This document shows positions 7,609 to 15,445 of a DNA stretch of 46,686 nucleotides, one piece after another. A program made the translations under genes and the position numbers. Positions within the stretch are counted from its first letter, which is position 1; each line of letters starts with the position of its first letter. Source of the DNA: Phycisphaeraceae bacterium (lineage in GTDB: Bacteria > Planctomycetota > Phycisphaerae > Phycisphaerales > UBA1924); NCBI GenBank assembly GCA_007693965.1, contig RECQ01000049.1:1-46686 (forward strand). The letters are read 5' to 3'. The notes under the pieces are model-generated. The model made no database searches. It was not told the DNA's origin and saw only the letters and a list, made by a program, of their open reading frames with translations.

Positions 7609-8415
7609 TTACTCGTCGTCCTCGCCCTCGTCCTCCGCGCCGTCCGCCGGGCCCTCGCCGAAGATGGCCGAGCCGATGCGCACCATGTTGGCGCCGTGCT
7701 CGATGGCGAGCTCGAAGTCGCCGCTCATGCCCATCGAGAGGATGTTGAACTCCTCGCCGGCGACGCCGGCGGTACGGATCTCTTCGAAGCACTCGTGGGT
7801 GCGCTCGAAGACCAGCCGCAGCTCGGACTCGTTCTGTGTCAGCGGCGCCATGGTCATCATGCCGCGGAGGTTGACGTTGACCATCGTGCCGATCTGCTCG
7901 GCGACGTGGATCGCCGCGGGGATGGCCACGCCCTGCTTCACCGTCTCGCCCGAGCTGTTCACCTGGAGCAGGATGTCGACGCCGACATCCTTGCGCAGGG
8001 CGATGGTCTGCACTTCTTCGGCCAGACGCAGTGAGTCAACGCTGTGGATGAGGCGGCAATGCTCGACGACCTTCTTGACCTTGTTGCGCTGAAGTCGCCC
8101 GATCATGTGCCAGCGGGCGGACTCGGGGGCGCCCTTCGTCGAGGCGTCGTGGGCGGCGGCGACGTTGGGGGCGGTGCGCAGGCGGCCCAGGTATTCCTCC
8201 ACCATCGCCGCCCGCTGCACGAGCTGCTGGACGCGGCTCTCGCCGAAGTCGCGGTGGCCGTGGTGGAGCAGCTCGCGGATCTGCTCGGGCTCGGCGTACT
8301 TGGTGACGGCGACCAGGATCACGTCGTTCGGGCCCCGGCCCGCCTTTCCGGCGGCGTCGGCGATCCGGCCCTGCACCTCCGTGAGTCTCTCCTGCACTGA
8401 TGTGAGCGTGGTCAT
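7609..8415 (-). CDS. yggS: PLP homeostasis protein, YggS/PROSC family
   Basis: A 268-residue pyridoxal-phosphate-binding TIM-barrel protein that buffers free PLP in the cytoplasm; it has no known enzymatic reaction. Seen: VILVAVTKYAEPEQIRELL with the Schiff-base Lys, FGESRVQQL, WHMIGRLQRNKVKKVV, LLQVNSSGETVKQG (family form: LLQVN...E..K.G), and SMGMSGDFELAIEHGANMVR, which holds phosphate-binding residues, closing with GSAIFG. An acidic tail EDEGEDDE extends past the usual end. I place the start at the ATG 8413-8415 because GGGAGGA lies just upstream; the open frame reaches 8499 but that extension lacks family similarity. Divergent from the peroxiredoxin gene. Confidence 0.92.
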   Translation of the reverse strand: MTTLTSVQERLTEVQGRIADAAGKAGRGPNDVILVAVTKYAEPEQIRELLHHGHRDFGESRVQQLVQRAAMVEEYLGRLRTAPNVAAAHDASTKGAPESARWHMIGRLQRNKVKKVVEHCRLIHSVDSLRLAEEVQTIALRKDVGVDILLQVNSSGETVKQGVAIPAAIHVAEQIGTMVNVNLRGMMTMAPLTQNESELRLVFERTHECFEEIRTAGVAGEEFNILSMGMSGDFELAIEHGANMVRIGSAIFGEGPADGAEDEGEDDE

Positions 8416-8612
8416 TCGTCCTCCCTGCCTCGCCACGGACTTCCATGGGCCTGCGGCCTTCGCGGACCCACCTTCAGGATACGCCCGTGCCGCATCCACG
8501 CCAATGCGCTCCGCGAATCATCCAGCGGGCGCCCCCCGTCGCCCGCCCCCTCTTCGAGGTCCGCGCCGCTATTCTTCCCGCCGCCCGCTTCACCCAACAG
8601 GACCACACCCGC

Positions 8613-9095
8613 ATGAGCAACGAGCACCTGACCACCCGCGACACGCCCATCGCCGCCGGCGAGGCCGCGCCCGACTTCACGCTCCCCGACCAGGACAAGA
8701 ACGATGTCAACCTGCATGCGCTGCTCGACCAGACCGGCGCCGACGTCGTCCTGAGCTTCTATCCGTTGGACTTCAGCTCGGTCTGCTCGGCGGAGATGGG
8801 CTGCTTCACGCGCGACATCGACAAGTTCCGCGCGAAGAAGGCGACGGTGCTGGGGATCTCGTGCGACAGCTTCTATGCGCATAAGGTGTGGCGCGAACAG
8901 CTCGGAATCGGGATCCCGCTGCTGGCGGACATGCACCGCGCGGTGTGCCGGGCGTACGGCTTCTACTTCCCGCCGCTGAACGTGGCGGGGCGCGGCACCG
9001 TGGTGGTCGGGCCCGACAAGACGGTGAAGTGGGTGAGCGCCCGCGAGCTCGGGGTGGCGATCGACAACGAGGCGCTGCTGGGGGCGGTGGGGTGA
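8613..9095 (+). CDS. Peroxiredoxin (AhpC/TSA family)
   Basis: A 160-residue thiol peroxidase that reduces hydrogen peroxide or organic peroxides. The thioredoxin-fold start GEAAPDFTLPDQD, the active site YPLDFSSVCSAEMGCF with the peroxidatic Cys of the VC pair, and the conserved PLLADMHRAVCRAYG and TVVVGPDKTVKW strands are all visible. A second Cys lies six residues after the first and a third in RAVCRAYG, so an atypical 2-Cys mechanism is possible. ATG at 8613 with AGGA ten bases upstream; the open frame begins farther left at 8445 but that part is not family-like. Divergent from yggS across 197 bases. Confidence 0.88.
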   Translation: MSNEHLTTRDTPIAAGEAAPDFTLPDQDKNDVNLHALLDQTGADVVLSFYPLDFSSVCSAEMGCFTRDIDKFRAKKATVLGISCDSFYAHKVWREQLGIGIPLLADMHRAVCRAYGFYFPPLNVAGRGTVVVGPDKTVKWVSARELGVAIDNEALLGAVG

Positions 9096-9175
9096 TTGTA
9101 TCGGCGGCCGTGGGGCTGCCGGCGCCGGTGATCGGCCCGTACAAGCATCCCCCGCGGCCCGTGTAAACTGCCCGC

Positions 9176-10834
9176 ATGACCACGCCGCAGGGATCGCGTC
9201 CGCTCGTTCTCATCATCCGCGACGGCTGGGGGCGCAACCCGAACGCCGGGCACGACGCCTTCAACGCGGTCAAGATCGCCGAGACGCCCGTCGCCGATGC
9301 GCTGGAGCGCGACTGGCCCACAACGCTCATCCGCACCAGCGGCGAGGACGTCGGGCTGCCCGAGGGGACGATGGGCAACTCGGAGGTCGGGCATCAGAAC
9401 ATCGGCGCGGGGCGCATCGTGGATCAGGAGTCGGTGCGCATCACCAAGGCGATCCGTTCGGGCGAGTTCTTCGAGAACGAGGCGCTGGCCGGCGCGGTGA
9501 AGAGCGCCCGCGACGCCAACCGGGCCGTCCACCTGCTGGGCATCGCGTCGGATGCGGGCGTGCACGGGCTGCTCGAACATCTGTACGCCTGTCTTGAGTT
9601 GTGCAAACGCCACAAGCAGGAGCGCGTCTCCATCCACTGCTTCACCGACGGGCGCGACACCGGGCCATTCAGCGGCAAGGCGTTCATCGAGCGGATCGAG
9701 AAGAAATGCAGGGACATCGGCGTGGGGGAGATCGCCTCTGTCATGGGGCGCTACTACGCCATGGACCGCGACAACCGCTGGGAGCGCGTCGCCCTCGCCT
9801 ACGCCTGCCTCACCGGCCACGGGGCGCGGAAAGCGGACACACCCTTCGCGCGCTCCGCCGCCGAAGCGGTGAAGAACTACTACGACCGCCCCTCCAGCGA
9901 TTCGCACAAGGGCGACGAGTTCATCACGCCCACCATGATCGGCGCCGATCTGGACGACGCCTTCACCTCGCGCATCGAGAGCGGCGATTCGGTCATCTTC
10001 TACAACTACCGCGGCGACCGGCCGCGTGAGATCATCCGCGCCTTCGTGCTGCCCGAGTTCCACGGCGCCGTCCCCGCCTCGCCCGACACCGGAGAAAAAG
10101 GCTTCGAACGCGGCGCCCGGCTCGATCTGCGCTTCGTCTGCATGACCGCATACGCCGAAGACCTCAAGCCGCACGTCGATGTCGCCTTCGCCAAGCCGCC
10201 CAAGCTGAAGAACATCTCGGGCGAATACCTCGCCTCGCTCGGGCTCACGCAGTTCCGCTGCGCCGAGACCGAGAAATTTCCCCACGTCACCTTCTTCTTC
10301 AACGACTACCGCGACGAGCCCTTCGAGGGCGAGCATCGGAAGATCATCCAGTCGCCCAGGGTTTCGACCTACGACCAGCAGCCGGAGATGAGCGGCCCCG
10401 GCGTGCGCGATGCGGTGCTGGAGCGACTCGGCGCCGACGACTGCGAGCCGCTCATCGTCGTCAATTTCGCCAACCCCGACATGGTGGGACACACCGGCGT
10501 GCTCGAAGCGGCGGTGAAGGCGTGCGAATTCGTGGACGACGCCGTCGGCGCGATCATGAAGGCCACGCTCGGCCGCGGCGGGGCGCTCATCATCACCGCC
10601 GACCACGGCAACGCCGAGCAGATGTGGGACCCCGAGTCCAACGCCCCGCACACCGCCCACACCACCTACGACGTGCCGCTGTCCATCGTCGGCGAGCCTT
10701 TCAAAGATCGCACACTGCGCAGCGAAGGGCGCCTGGCCGATCTGCTCCCCACAGCGCTCGACATGATGGGGCTCGACAAGCCCGAGGAGATGACCGGGCG
10801 ATCGCTGCTTGAACCGACCGGGAATCAGCGATGA
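9176..10834 (+). CDS. gpmI: 2,3-bisphosphoglycerate-independent phosphoglycerate mutase
   Basis: A 552-residue alkaline-phosphatase-fold enzyme that interconverts 3- and 2-phosphoglycerate in glycolysis using two Mn ions. Seen: the N-terminal metal site IIRDGWGRNPNAGHDA, the phosphoserine motif GNSEVGHQNIGAGRIV, VHLLGIASDAGVHG, the substrate-binding FTDGRDTGPFSG, the YYAMDRDNRWER segment, NYRGDRPREI, and the C-terminal metal site IITADHGNAEQMWD. The length is slightly above the usual 510-550. Its TGA overlaps the ATG of anmK (ATGA), so it heads the peptidoglycan-turnover run. A glycolytic enzyme here may reflect co-transcription rather than a shared pathway. Confidence 0.95.
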   Translation: MTTPQGSRPLVLIIRDGWGRNPNAGHDAFNAVKIAETPVADALERDWPTTLIRTSGEDVGLPEGTMGNSEVGHQNIGAGRIVDQESVRITKAIRSGEFFENEALAGAVKSARDANRAVHLLGIASDAGVHGLLEHLYACLELCKRHKQERVSIHCFTDGRDTGPFSGKAFIERIEKKCRDIGVGEIASVMGRYYAMDRDNRWERVALAYACLTGHGARKADTPFARSAAEAVKNYYDRPSSDSHKGDEFITPTMIGADLDDAFTSRIESGDSVIFYNYRGDRPREIIRAFVLPEFHGAVPASPDTGEKGFERGARLDLRFVCMTAYAEDLKPHVDVAFAKPPKLKNISGEYLASLGLTQFRCAETEKFPHVTFFFNDYRDEPFEGEHRKIIQSPRVSTYDQQPEMSGPGVRDAVLERLGADDCEPLIVVNFANPDMVGHTGVLEAAVKACEFVDDAVGAIMKATLGRGGALIITADHGNAEQMWDPESNAPHTAHTTYDVPLSIVGEPFKDRTLRSEGRLADLLPTALDMMGLDKPEEMTGRSLLEPTGNQR

Positions 10835-11940
10835 GCAAGAACGCTCACCGCTCCACCCGACTCGTCTTCGGCTTCATGACCGGCACCAGCCTCGACGGGC
10901 TCGACGGCGCTGCAGTGCGCATCGAGGGCCGGGGGCTCGACATGCGGTGCGCGCTTGAAACCTCCGTCTCCCTCCCGCTCGACGCCTGCGAGCCGATCCT
11001 GCGCGCTCTGGCCGAGGGGCGGGCGCTGATGGGCGCCGAGATCGCGGCCGGCGCCCTCGGCCTCGGCGAGCTGCACGCCGAAGCCGTTCGCCGCCTGATC
11101 GACCAGTCCGGCCCGCCCGACCTTGTCGCGCTGCACGGGCAGACCGTTTTTCACAGCCCGCCGCTGTCGTGGCAGCTTGTGAACCCGTGGCCGGTGGCGA
11201 AAGCCGCGGGGTGTCCGGTGGTTCACGACTTCCGCGGCTCCGACCTCGCAGCGGGCGGACAGGGGGCGCCCATCACGCCCATCGCCGACTGGATCCTCTT
11301 CCGCTCGAAGGAGAAGTCTCGCGCTGTCGTCAACCTCGGCGGCTACTGCAACATCACCATGCTTCCCGCCGGCGCCGGCCCTGAAGATATCCGCGCCTTC
11401 GACGTCTGCGCCTGCAACCAGCTCCTCGACGCCGTGGCGCGGCGGGCGCTCGATACGCCGTACGACGCCTCCGGCGCCCGTGCCGGCGCTGGCGAAGCGC
11501 ACACCGGGGCGCTCGACGATCTACTGAAACTCCTCGATGCACAGCGCCGATCGGGGCGCTCGCTGGGAACCGGCGATGAGAGCGGCGGGTGGATCGACGC
11601 GTGGATCGACAGGCTCGGGCCCGAAGACCTCGCCGCCACTGCGGCGCGGGGCGTCGGCGAGACGATCGCCCGAGCCGCGGCGGGCGCGGACGAAACCATC
11701 GTCGCCGGCGGTGGCGCCCGCAACCTGGCGCTCGTCGGCGCCATCGGCGAATCCGTGCGCACAACCGACGACATTGCCGACATCCCCGTGAACCTCCGCG
11801 AGGCCGCCTGCATGGCCGTTCTCGGCGCGTTGTGCGCCGACGGCGTGCCGATCACACTCCCGAATGTGACGGGCGCCGCCCCTCCAGCGCCGATTGCAGG
11901 AGCCTGGGCCGGACTCGACCGTTCGAAAACCAATGCCTGA
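10831..11940 (+). CDS. anmK: Anhydro-N-acetylmuramic acid kinase
   Basis: A 369-residue ASKHA-fold kinase that converts 1,6-anhydroMurNAc plus ATP to MurNAc-6-phosphate, the step before MurQ in peptidoglycan recycling. Visible: the N-terminal GFMTGTSLDGLDGAAVRI, LHGQTVFHSPP, WQLVNPWPVAKAAGCPVVHDFR, the GGQGAPITPIADW loop, and VNLGGYCNITML, then VAGGGARNLALV near the C-terminus for nucleotide binding. All are family hallmarks. Four-base overlap with gpmI; murQ follows after six bases, so the three are almost surely one transcript. Confidence 0.95.
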   Translation: MSKNAHRSTRLVFGFMTGTSLDGLDGAAVRIEGRGLDMRCALETSVSLPLDACEPILRALAEGRALMGAEIAAGALGLGELHAEAVRRLIDQSGPPDLVALHGQTVFHSPPLSWQLVNPWPVAKAAGCPVVHDFRGSDLAAGGQGAPITPIADWILFRSKEKSRAVVNLGGYCNITMLPAGAGPEDIRAFDVCACNQLLDAVARRALDTPYDASGARAGAGEAHTGALDDLLKLLDAQRRSGRSLGTGDESGGWIDAWIDRLGPEDLAATAARGVGETIARAAAGADETIVAGGGARNLALVGAIGESVRTTDDIADIPVNLREAACMAVLGALCADGVPITLPNVTGAAPPAPIAGAWAGLDRSKTNA

Positions 11941-11946
11941 TGCCCG

Positions 11947-12903
11947 ATGCCTGATGCCTCTCTTCAATCCATGCCTTCCCACGCCACGCCAACACCGCCC
12001 GACCGCTCTTCGCTCCTGACCGAGCAGCGCAACCCGCGCACCATGCGTCTCGATGCGCTGAGCATCGACGAGTGCGTGCGCCTGCTGAACGAGGAGGACG
12101 CGACCGTCCCCGGCGCTGTGGCGAAGGCGGCGGGCGCGATCGGGGGTTTCATACGCGATGCGGAGTCGCGCCTGCGCGGCGGCGGCCGGCTGATCTACAT
12201 CGGCGCGGGGACGTCCGGGCGACTCGGAGTCCTCGACGCGGCGGAATGCCCGCCGACGTTTCAGACTCCGCCGGAGATGGTGGTGGGAATCATCGCGGGG
12301 GGCGATGCTTCGCTGCGCAGATCGAGCGAGTCACGCGAGGACGAGCGCAGCGGCGCCGTGACAGAACTGGAATCGCTGGGCGTCGGTGAGCGCGATGCCC
12401 TGCTCGGCATCGCGGCGGGGGGAACCACGCCGTATGTCCTCGGCGCCCTCGAACACGCCCGCGCTCGCGGCGCGCTGACCGGGCTGCTCGTCTGCTCGCC
12501 CGTCGAGCGAGTGAAATTCGTGCAGCATCTCATCGTCATCGAGACCGGCCCCGAGGCGATCACCGGATCGACGCGCATGAAGGCGGGCACCGCGACAAAG
12601 CTTGTCCTCAACACCATCTCGACCACGCTCATGGTGCGCCTGGGCAAGGTGCACGAGAACCTGATGGTCGATCTGCGCGCGACGAACGACAAACTCCGCG
12701 ACCGGGCGGCCCGCATCGTCGCAGAGCTGACCGGCCTCTCGCGCGATGACTCGTTCACGCTGCTGGAGCAGGCCGGGGGCGCTGTGAAGACGGCGGTGGT
12801 GATGCACGAACGAGCCATGAATCGCGATGCGGCCGAGGCGGCGCTCGCCCGAGCAAATGGCGTCCTCCGCGCTGCGCTCCTGGAAGCGGAGCCGGAGTCA
12901 TGA
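11947..12903 (+). CDS. murQ: N-acetylmuramic acid 6-phosphate etherase
   Basis: A 318-residue SIS-domain lyase that splits the D-lactyl ether of MurNAc-6-phosphate to give GlcNAc-6-phosphate. Seen: LLTEQRNPRTMRLD, the SIS core GGRLIYIGAGTSGRLGVLDAAE (in pieces, residues about 79-100) with the catalytic Glu in the AAECPPTF motif, and ETGPEAITGSTRMKAGTATK, which binds the phosphosugar. One deviation: the usual AASGRTPYV reads AAGGTTPYV here. The start could be the ATG at 11947 or 11971; the upstream bases are a short run of ATGCCTG-like repeats that hides any Shine-Dalgarno. Its stop overlaps the next ORF by ATGA. Confidence 0.94.
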   Translation: MPDASLQSMPSHATPTPPDRSSLLTEQRNPRTMRLDALSIDECVRLLNEEDATVPGAVAKAAGAIGGFIRDAESRLRGGGRLIYIGAGTSGRLGVLDAAECPPTFQTPPEMVVGIIAGGDASLRRSSESREDERSGAVTELESLGVGERDALLGIAAGGTTPYVLGALEHARARGALTGLLVCSPVERVKFVQHLIVIETGPEAITGSTRMKAGTATKLVLNTISTTLMVRLGKVHENLMVDLRATNDKLRDRAARIVAELTGLSRDDSFTLLEQAGGAVKTAVVMHERAMNRDAAEAALARANGVLRAALLEAEPES

Positions 12904-13424
12904 ACATCGTCCCCCAGCACGACAGAGCGATGACACGCGCGCACAAACAGGCGCCCGGCGACACTCTGCGAAACGCCCTCCGAAACGCCCGACGAAACGC
13001 ACTACAAAACGCACGACGAGACGCACAACGAGACGCCGAGGCTGAGGAGTCTTCGACGAAGCCTCGGAAGCGGCGCACGCACAACCACAAATCCCCATGC
13101 GCGCTCGAACGCCGGCCCGACTCGCCTTCGAGCGTGCTTCCTGTCCCGAACGCACTTCCCGAGGCTTCGAAGACTCAGCCTCGGCGTCTCCTTTGCGCTG
13201 CGCCTTTCAGAAAATCGGCGCAGCGATCTCTGGAAATTCAGACTCGGCGTTTGTCATTCGGAGCGTTGACCACACTTCCCGAGGCTTCGAAGACTCAGCC
13301 TCGGCGTCTCCTTTGCACTGCGCCTTTCAGAAACTTGGCGCAGTGCTTCCTGGCAACTCGATCTCGGCGTCCTTCATCCGGAGCGTTGACCACTGCGGAC
13401 CGTGGTCGGCGGTGCGGCTCATGA
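12900..13424 (+). CDS. Uncertain 174-codon ORF filled with repeats, bounded by ATGA overlaps
   Basis: An open frame that starts in an ATGA overlap with murQ and ends in another ATGA overlap with the symporter start. That arrangement is typical of a real coupled gene. Its content is not typical: residues about 22-46 are a four-residue periodic Arg-rich run (LRNALRNARRNA...), encoded by six 12-base repeats. Residues about 85-164 are two copies of a 40-residue unit (LPEASKTQPRRLLC...), encoded by a 120-base tandem duplication. Codon third positions are GC-rich at the start but not in the second half, and a second frame is also open across the 120-base units. No family is recognised. It may be a translated spacer rather than a functional protein. 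Confidence 0.35.
   Translation: MNIVPQHDRAMTRAHKQAPGDTLRNALRNARRNALQNARRDAQRDAEAEESSTKPRKRRTHNHKSPCALERRPDSPSSVLPVPNALPEASKTQPRRLLCAAPFRKSAQRSLEIQTRRLSFGALTTLPEASKTQPRRLLCTAPFRNLAQCFLATRSRRPSSGALTTADRGRRCGS
12967..13038 (+). repeat. Six tandem 12-base repeats
   Basis: Units of 12 bases, loosely NACGARACGCNN (for example TGCGAAACGCCC, GACGAAACGCAC, GACGAGACGCAC), run without interruption from just after the murQ stop. The period divides by three, so any frame reads a four-residue repeat. Confidence 0.8.
13153..13392 (+). repeat. 120-base tandem duplication carrying two hairpins per copy
   Basis: Copy 1 is 13153-13272 and copy 2 is 13273-13392, with no length difference. Each copy holds a hairpin CCGAGGC/GCCTCGG with a 12-base loop (13159-13184 and +120) and a second hairpin with a 9-base stem and 12-base loop (13196-13225 and 13316-13345). 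In the second hairpin, pair G13197-C13224 in copy 1 is A13317-T13344 in copy 2, a compensatory change. A related CCGAGGC/GCCTCGG hairpin in opposite orientation lies at 13036-13067. Function unknown; a structured RNA or a palindromic mobile repeat are both possible. Confidence 0.8.
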
Positions 13425-15001
13425 TCGCTGCGCTGCTCGCGATGGCGCTCGCTCCTGTCGCGCCTGCGCCCGCCGGGTTCACTGCGCTGGACTGGTCCGT
13501 CGTTGTCGTCTACTTCCTGTGTGTTCTCGCGCTCGGGATTTGGTTCGCCCGTCGCCAGAAGAACGCCGGCGATTATTTTCTCGCCGGGCGGCGCATCCCC
13601 ATGTGGGCCGCTTCGATCTCGATTCTCGCCACAACGCTCTCGGCGGTCACGTTCATCGGGGCGCCGGAGGAGGCTTTCGCCGGCAACCTGACCTATATCT
13701 CCGCCAACCTCGGCGTCGTCATCGCCGCGGTTGTCGTCGCGGTCTTCTTCATCCCTGTTTTCTACCGGCACAACGTCACCACCGTCTACGAGCTGCTCGA
13801 GATTCGCATGGGGACGAACGCGAAGCTCGGCGCCAGCGCCATGTTCATGCTGGGGCGCATCTTCGCATCGGGTTCGCGACTCTTCGCCGCGGCGATCCCG
13901 CTCTCGCTCATCGTTTTCGGGAACATCGAGCCGCAGCACATGGTGCAGTCGATCCTGATGATCGCCTTCGTCGCGGCCCTCTACACCACCTTCGGCGGCA
14001 TCGCGGCGGTGATCTGGACCGACACGGCCCAGGTGATCATCCTCGTCGGGGCTGCGCTGGTCGCCGCGTTTCTTCTCGTGCAGCGGATCCCCGAATCGCC
14101 GCTGGAGATCGGGCGCATCCTGGCGGAATCGCAGGCCGCCGACGGCTCGTCGAAGCTGGCGCTCTTCGACTTCCGTACCGACCTGTCGCTCCCCTACACC
14201 GTCTGGTCCGCGATCTTCGGCTTCAGCCTGCTCAACATGGCGTGGTACGGGACCGACCAGGACCTGGTGCAGCGCATGCTCACCTGCCGCTCGGCGTTCC
14301 GCGCCAGCATGTCGCTGATCCTTTCGGCCTTCATCGCCATCGGCGTGGTGGCGATCTTCCTCGCGCTCGGCCTGCTGCTCTATGTCTACTACGCCCGCCC
14401 GGACATCATGGGCGCCGCGGCGCCGGCGCTCGACATCGCCGACACGCGCCGGGTCTTCCTCGTTTTCATCCTTGATGAAATGCCCGTCGGCCTGCGCGGT
14501 CTGATGATCGCGGGCCTCTTCGCCGCGGCGATGAGCAGCCTCGACTCCGGCCTCAACGCGATGGCCTCGACCGCCGTGAGCGACTGGTACCGCCCGCTGC
14601 GCCGGGGGAAGAGCGATCGCCACTACCTGCGCGTGTCGCGCCTGGCGGTGGCGCTGTGGGCGATGGCGCTCGCATCCTTCGCGTGCATCTGCGTCTGGTG
14701 GCAGCAGGCCAGCGGCGAGGGGCTGCTGCAGTTCGCGCTGGGCGTCATGGTCTTCGCGTACGCGGGGCTGCTGGGGGTGTTTCTGACGGCGATCTTCACG
14801 AAGCGGGGGAGCAGCGTTTCGGTGTGCATCGCGCTGGTGGCCGGGTTCGTGACCGTGCTGTTCCTTCAGAATGCGCCGGCGCTGGGGATCAATCTGAATC
14901 TGTCGCTGGGGTGGCGGATGCTTGTTGGAACTGTCGTGAGCTTCTCGATTTGCGCTTCCGGGAGGCCGAAGCGCCGTGATTCCACCGTGCAGGCAGAGTG
15001 A
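13421..15001 (+). CDS. Sodium:solute symporter (SSS family), likely for a cell-wall sugar
   Basis: A 526-residue polytopic inner-membrane transporter of the SSF/SSS family (PF00474), which moves sugars, sialic acid, amino acids or organic acids with sodium. Seen: TM1 DWSVVVVYFLCVLALGIWFA followed by RRQKNAGDYFLAGRRIPMWA, a family hallmark; LSAVTFIGAPEEAF; TTVYELLEIRMG; FGGIAAVIWTDTAQ; and AGLFAAAMSSLDSGLNAMAS, the sodium-site region. About 13 hydrophobic helices can be counted. I start it at the ATG 13421, which overlaps the upstream ORF by ATGA; the frame stays open to 13097 but that part is repeat sequence. Its place after anmK and murQ suggests MurNAc, anhydro-muropeptide sugar or GlcNAc as substrate (inference). 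Confidence 0.88.
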   Translation: MIAALLAMALAPVAPAPAGFTALDWSVVVVYFLCVLALGIWFARRQKNAGDYFLAGRRIPMWAASISILATTLSAVTFIGAPEEAFAGNLTYISANLGVVIAAVVVAVFFIPVFYRHNVTTVYELLEIRMGTNAKLGASAMFMLGRIFASGSRLFAAAIPLSLIVFGNIEPQHMVQSILMIAFVAALYTTFGGIAAVIWTDTAQVIILVGAALVAAFLLVQRIPESPLEIGRILAESQAADGSSKLALFDFRTDLSLPYTVWSAIFGFSLLNMAWYGTDQDLVQRMLTCRSAFRASMSLILSAFIAIGVVAIFLALGLLLYVYYARPDIMGAAAPALDIADTRRVFLVFILDEMPVGLRGLMIAGLFAAAMSSLDSGLNAMASTAVSDWYRPLRRGKSDRHYLRVSRLAVALWAMALASFACICVWWQQASGEGLLQFALGVMVFAYAGLLGVFLTAIFTKRGSSVSVCIALVAGFVTVLFLQNAPALGINLNLSLGWRMLVGTVVSFSICASGRPKRRDSTVQAE

Positions 15002-15078
15002 GACTGAATGGGCCCGGGATCGAAACGGTATGTGCCCGGGCGCCGCAACGCTCCGGAGGAGCGCCGGAATGTCGCAAT

Positions 15079-15384
15079 GGGTGGAGCGGAGTCCGTCGCA
15101 ACGCGGGCGCAGCCCGCGGCCGACGGGCGGAGCGCAACCCGTGGTTGAGAGCGCCCCTTCCACACTCACCCCGGAGGGGTGAAGGCATTGTCGATCGACA
15201 GAACTTGAATTTCGTGAGTGCGCCGCAGCGCGAATACACCTCCTCCGCCCCGTCCCGGGGCGGTTGAGTTTTCTATCGACTCCTCTCCCCGGGTTGCGCT
15301 CCGTCCGACTTGTCTCGGGCTTCGCCCTCGACTGCGTCGGACTGCGCTCCACCCGGGGCTACATCCCTGCACCCCTTCGGGGTG
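15079..15384. repeat. Inverted pair of a dispersed palindromic element filling the symporter-nagZ gap
   Basis: The 444-base gap holds no gene. Copy 1 (15079-15144, reads GGGTGGAGCG...GGAGCGCAACCCG) and copy 2 (15287-15359, the reverse complement of a similar sequence) face each other. Each has a companion CACCCC-N3-GGGGTG hairpin (15167-15181 and 15370-15384). I recognise the pattern as a dispersed repeat type of planctomycete intergenic DNA. The rest of the gap shows nothing else. Confidence 0.65.
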
Positions 15385-15445
15385 ATGTCCTTCAATTCAG
15401 TCGTGTCAACGTCCGCGCCCCGCCTTCCTTTACACTCTCACCCGC

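Noticed and set aside
8963-10660. 565-codon open frame opposite gpmI
   Set aside because: It is the antisense shadow of gpmI, with no recognisable motif.
13295-15352. 685-codon open frame on the minus strand opposite the symporter
   Set aside because: Its translation is dominated by charged low-complexity residues typical of antisense frames in GC-rich genes, and the plus strand encodes a clear SSS transporter.
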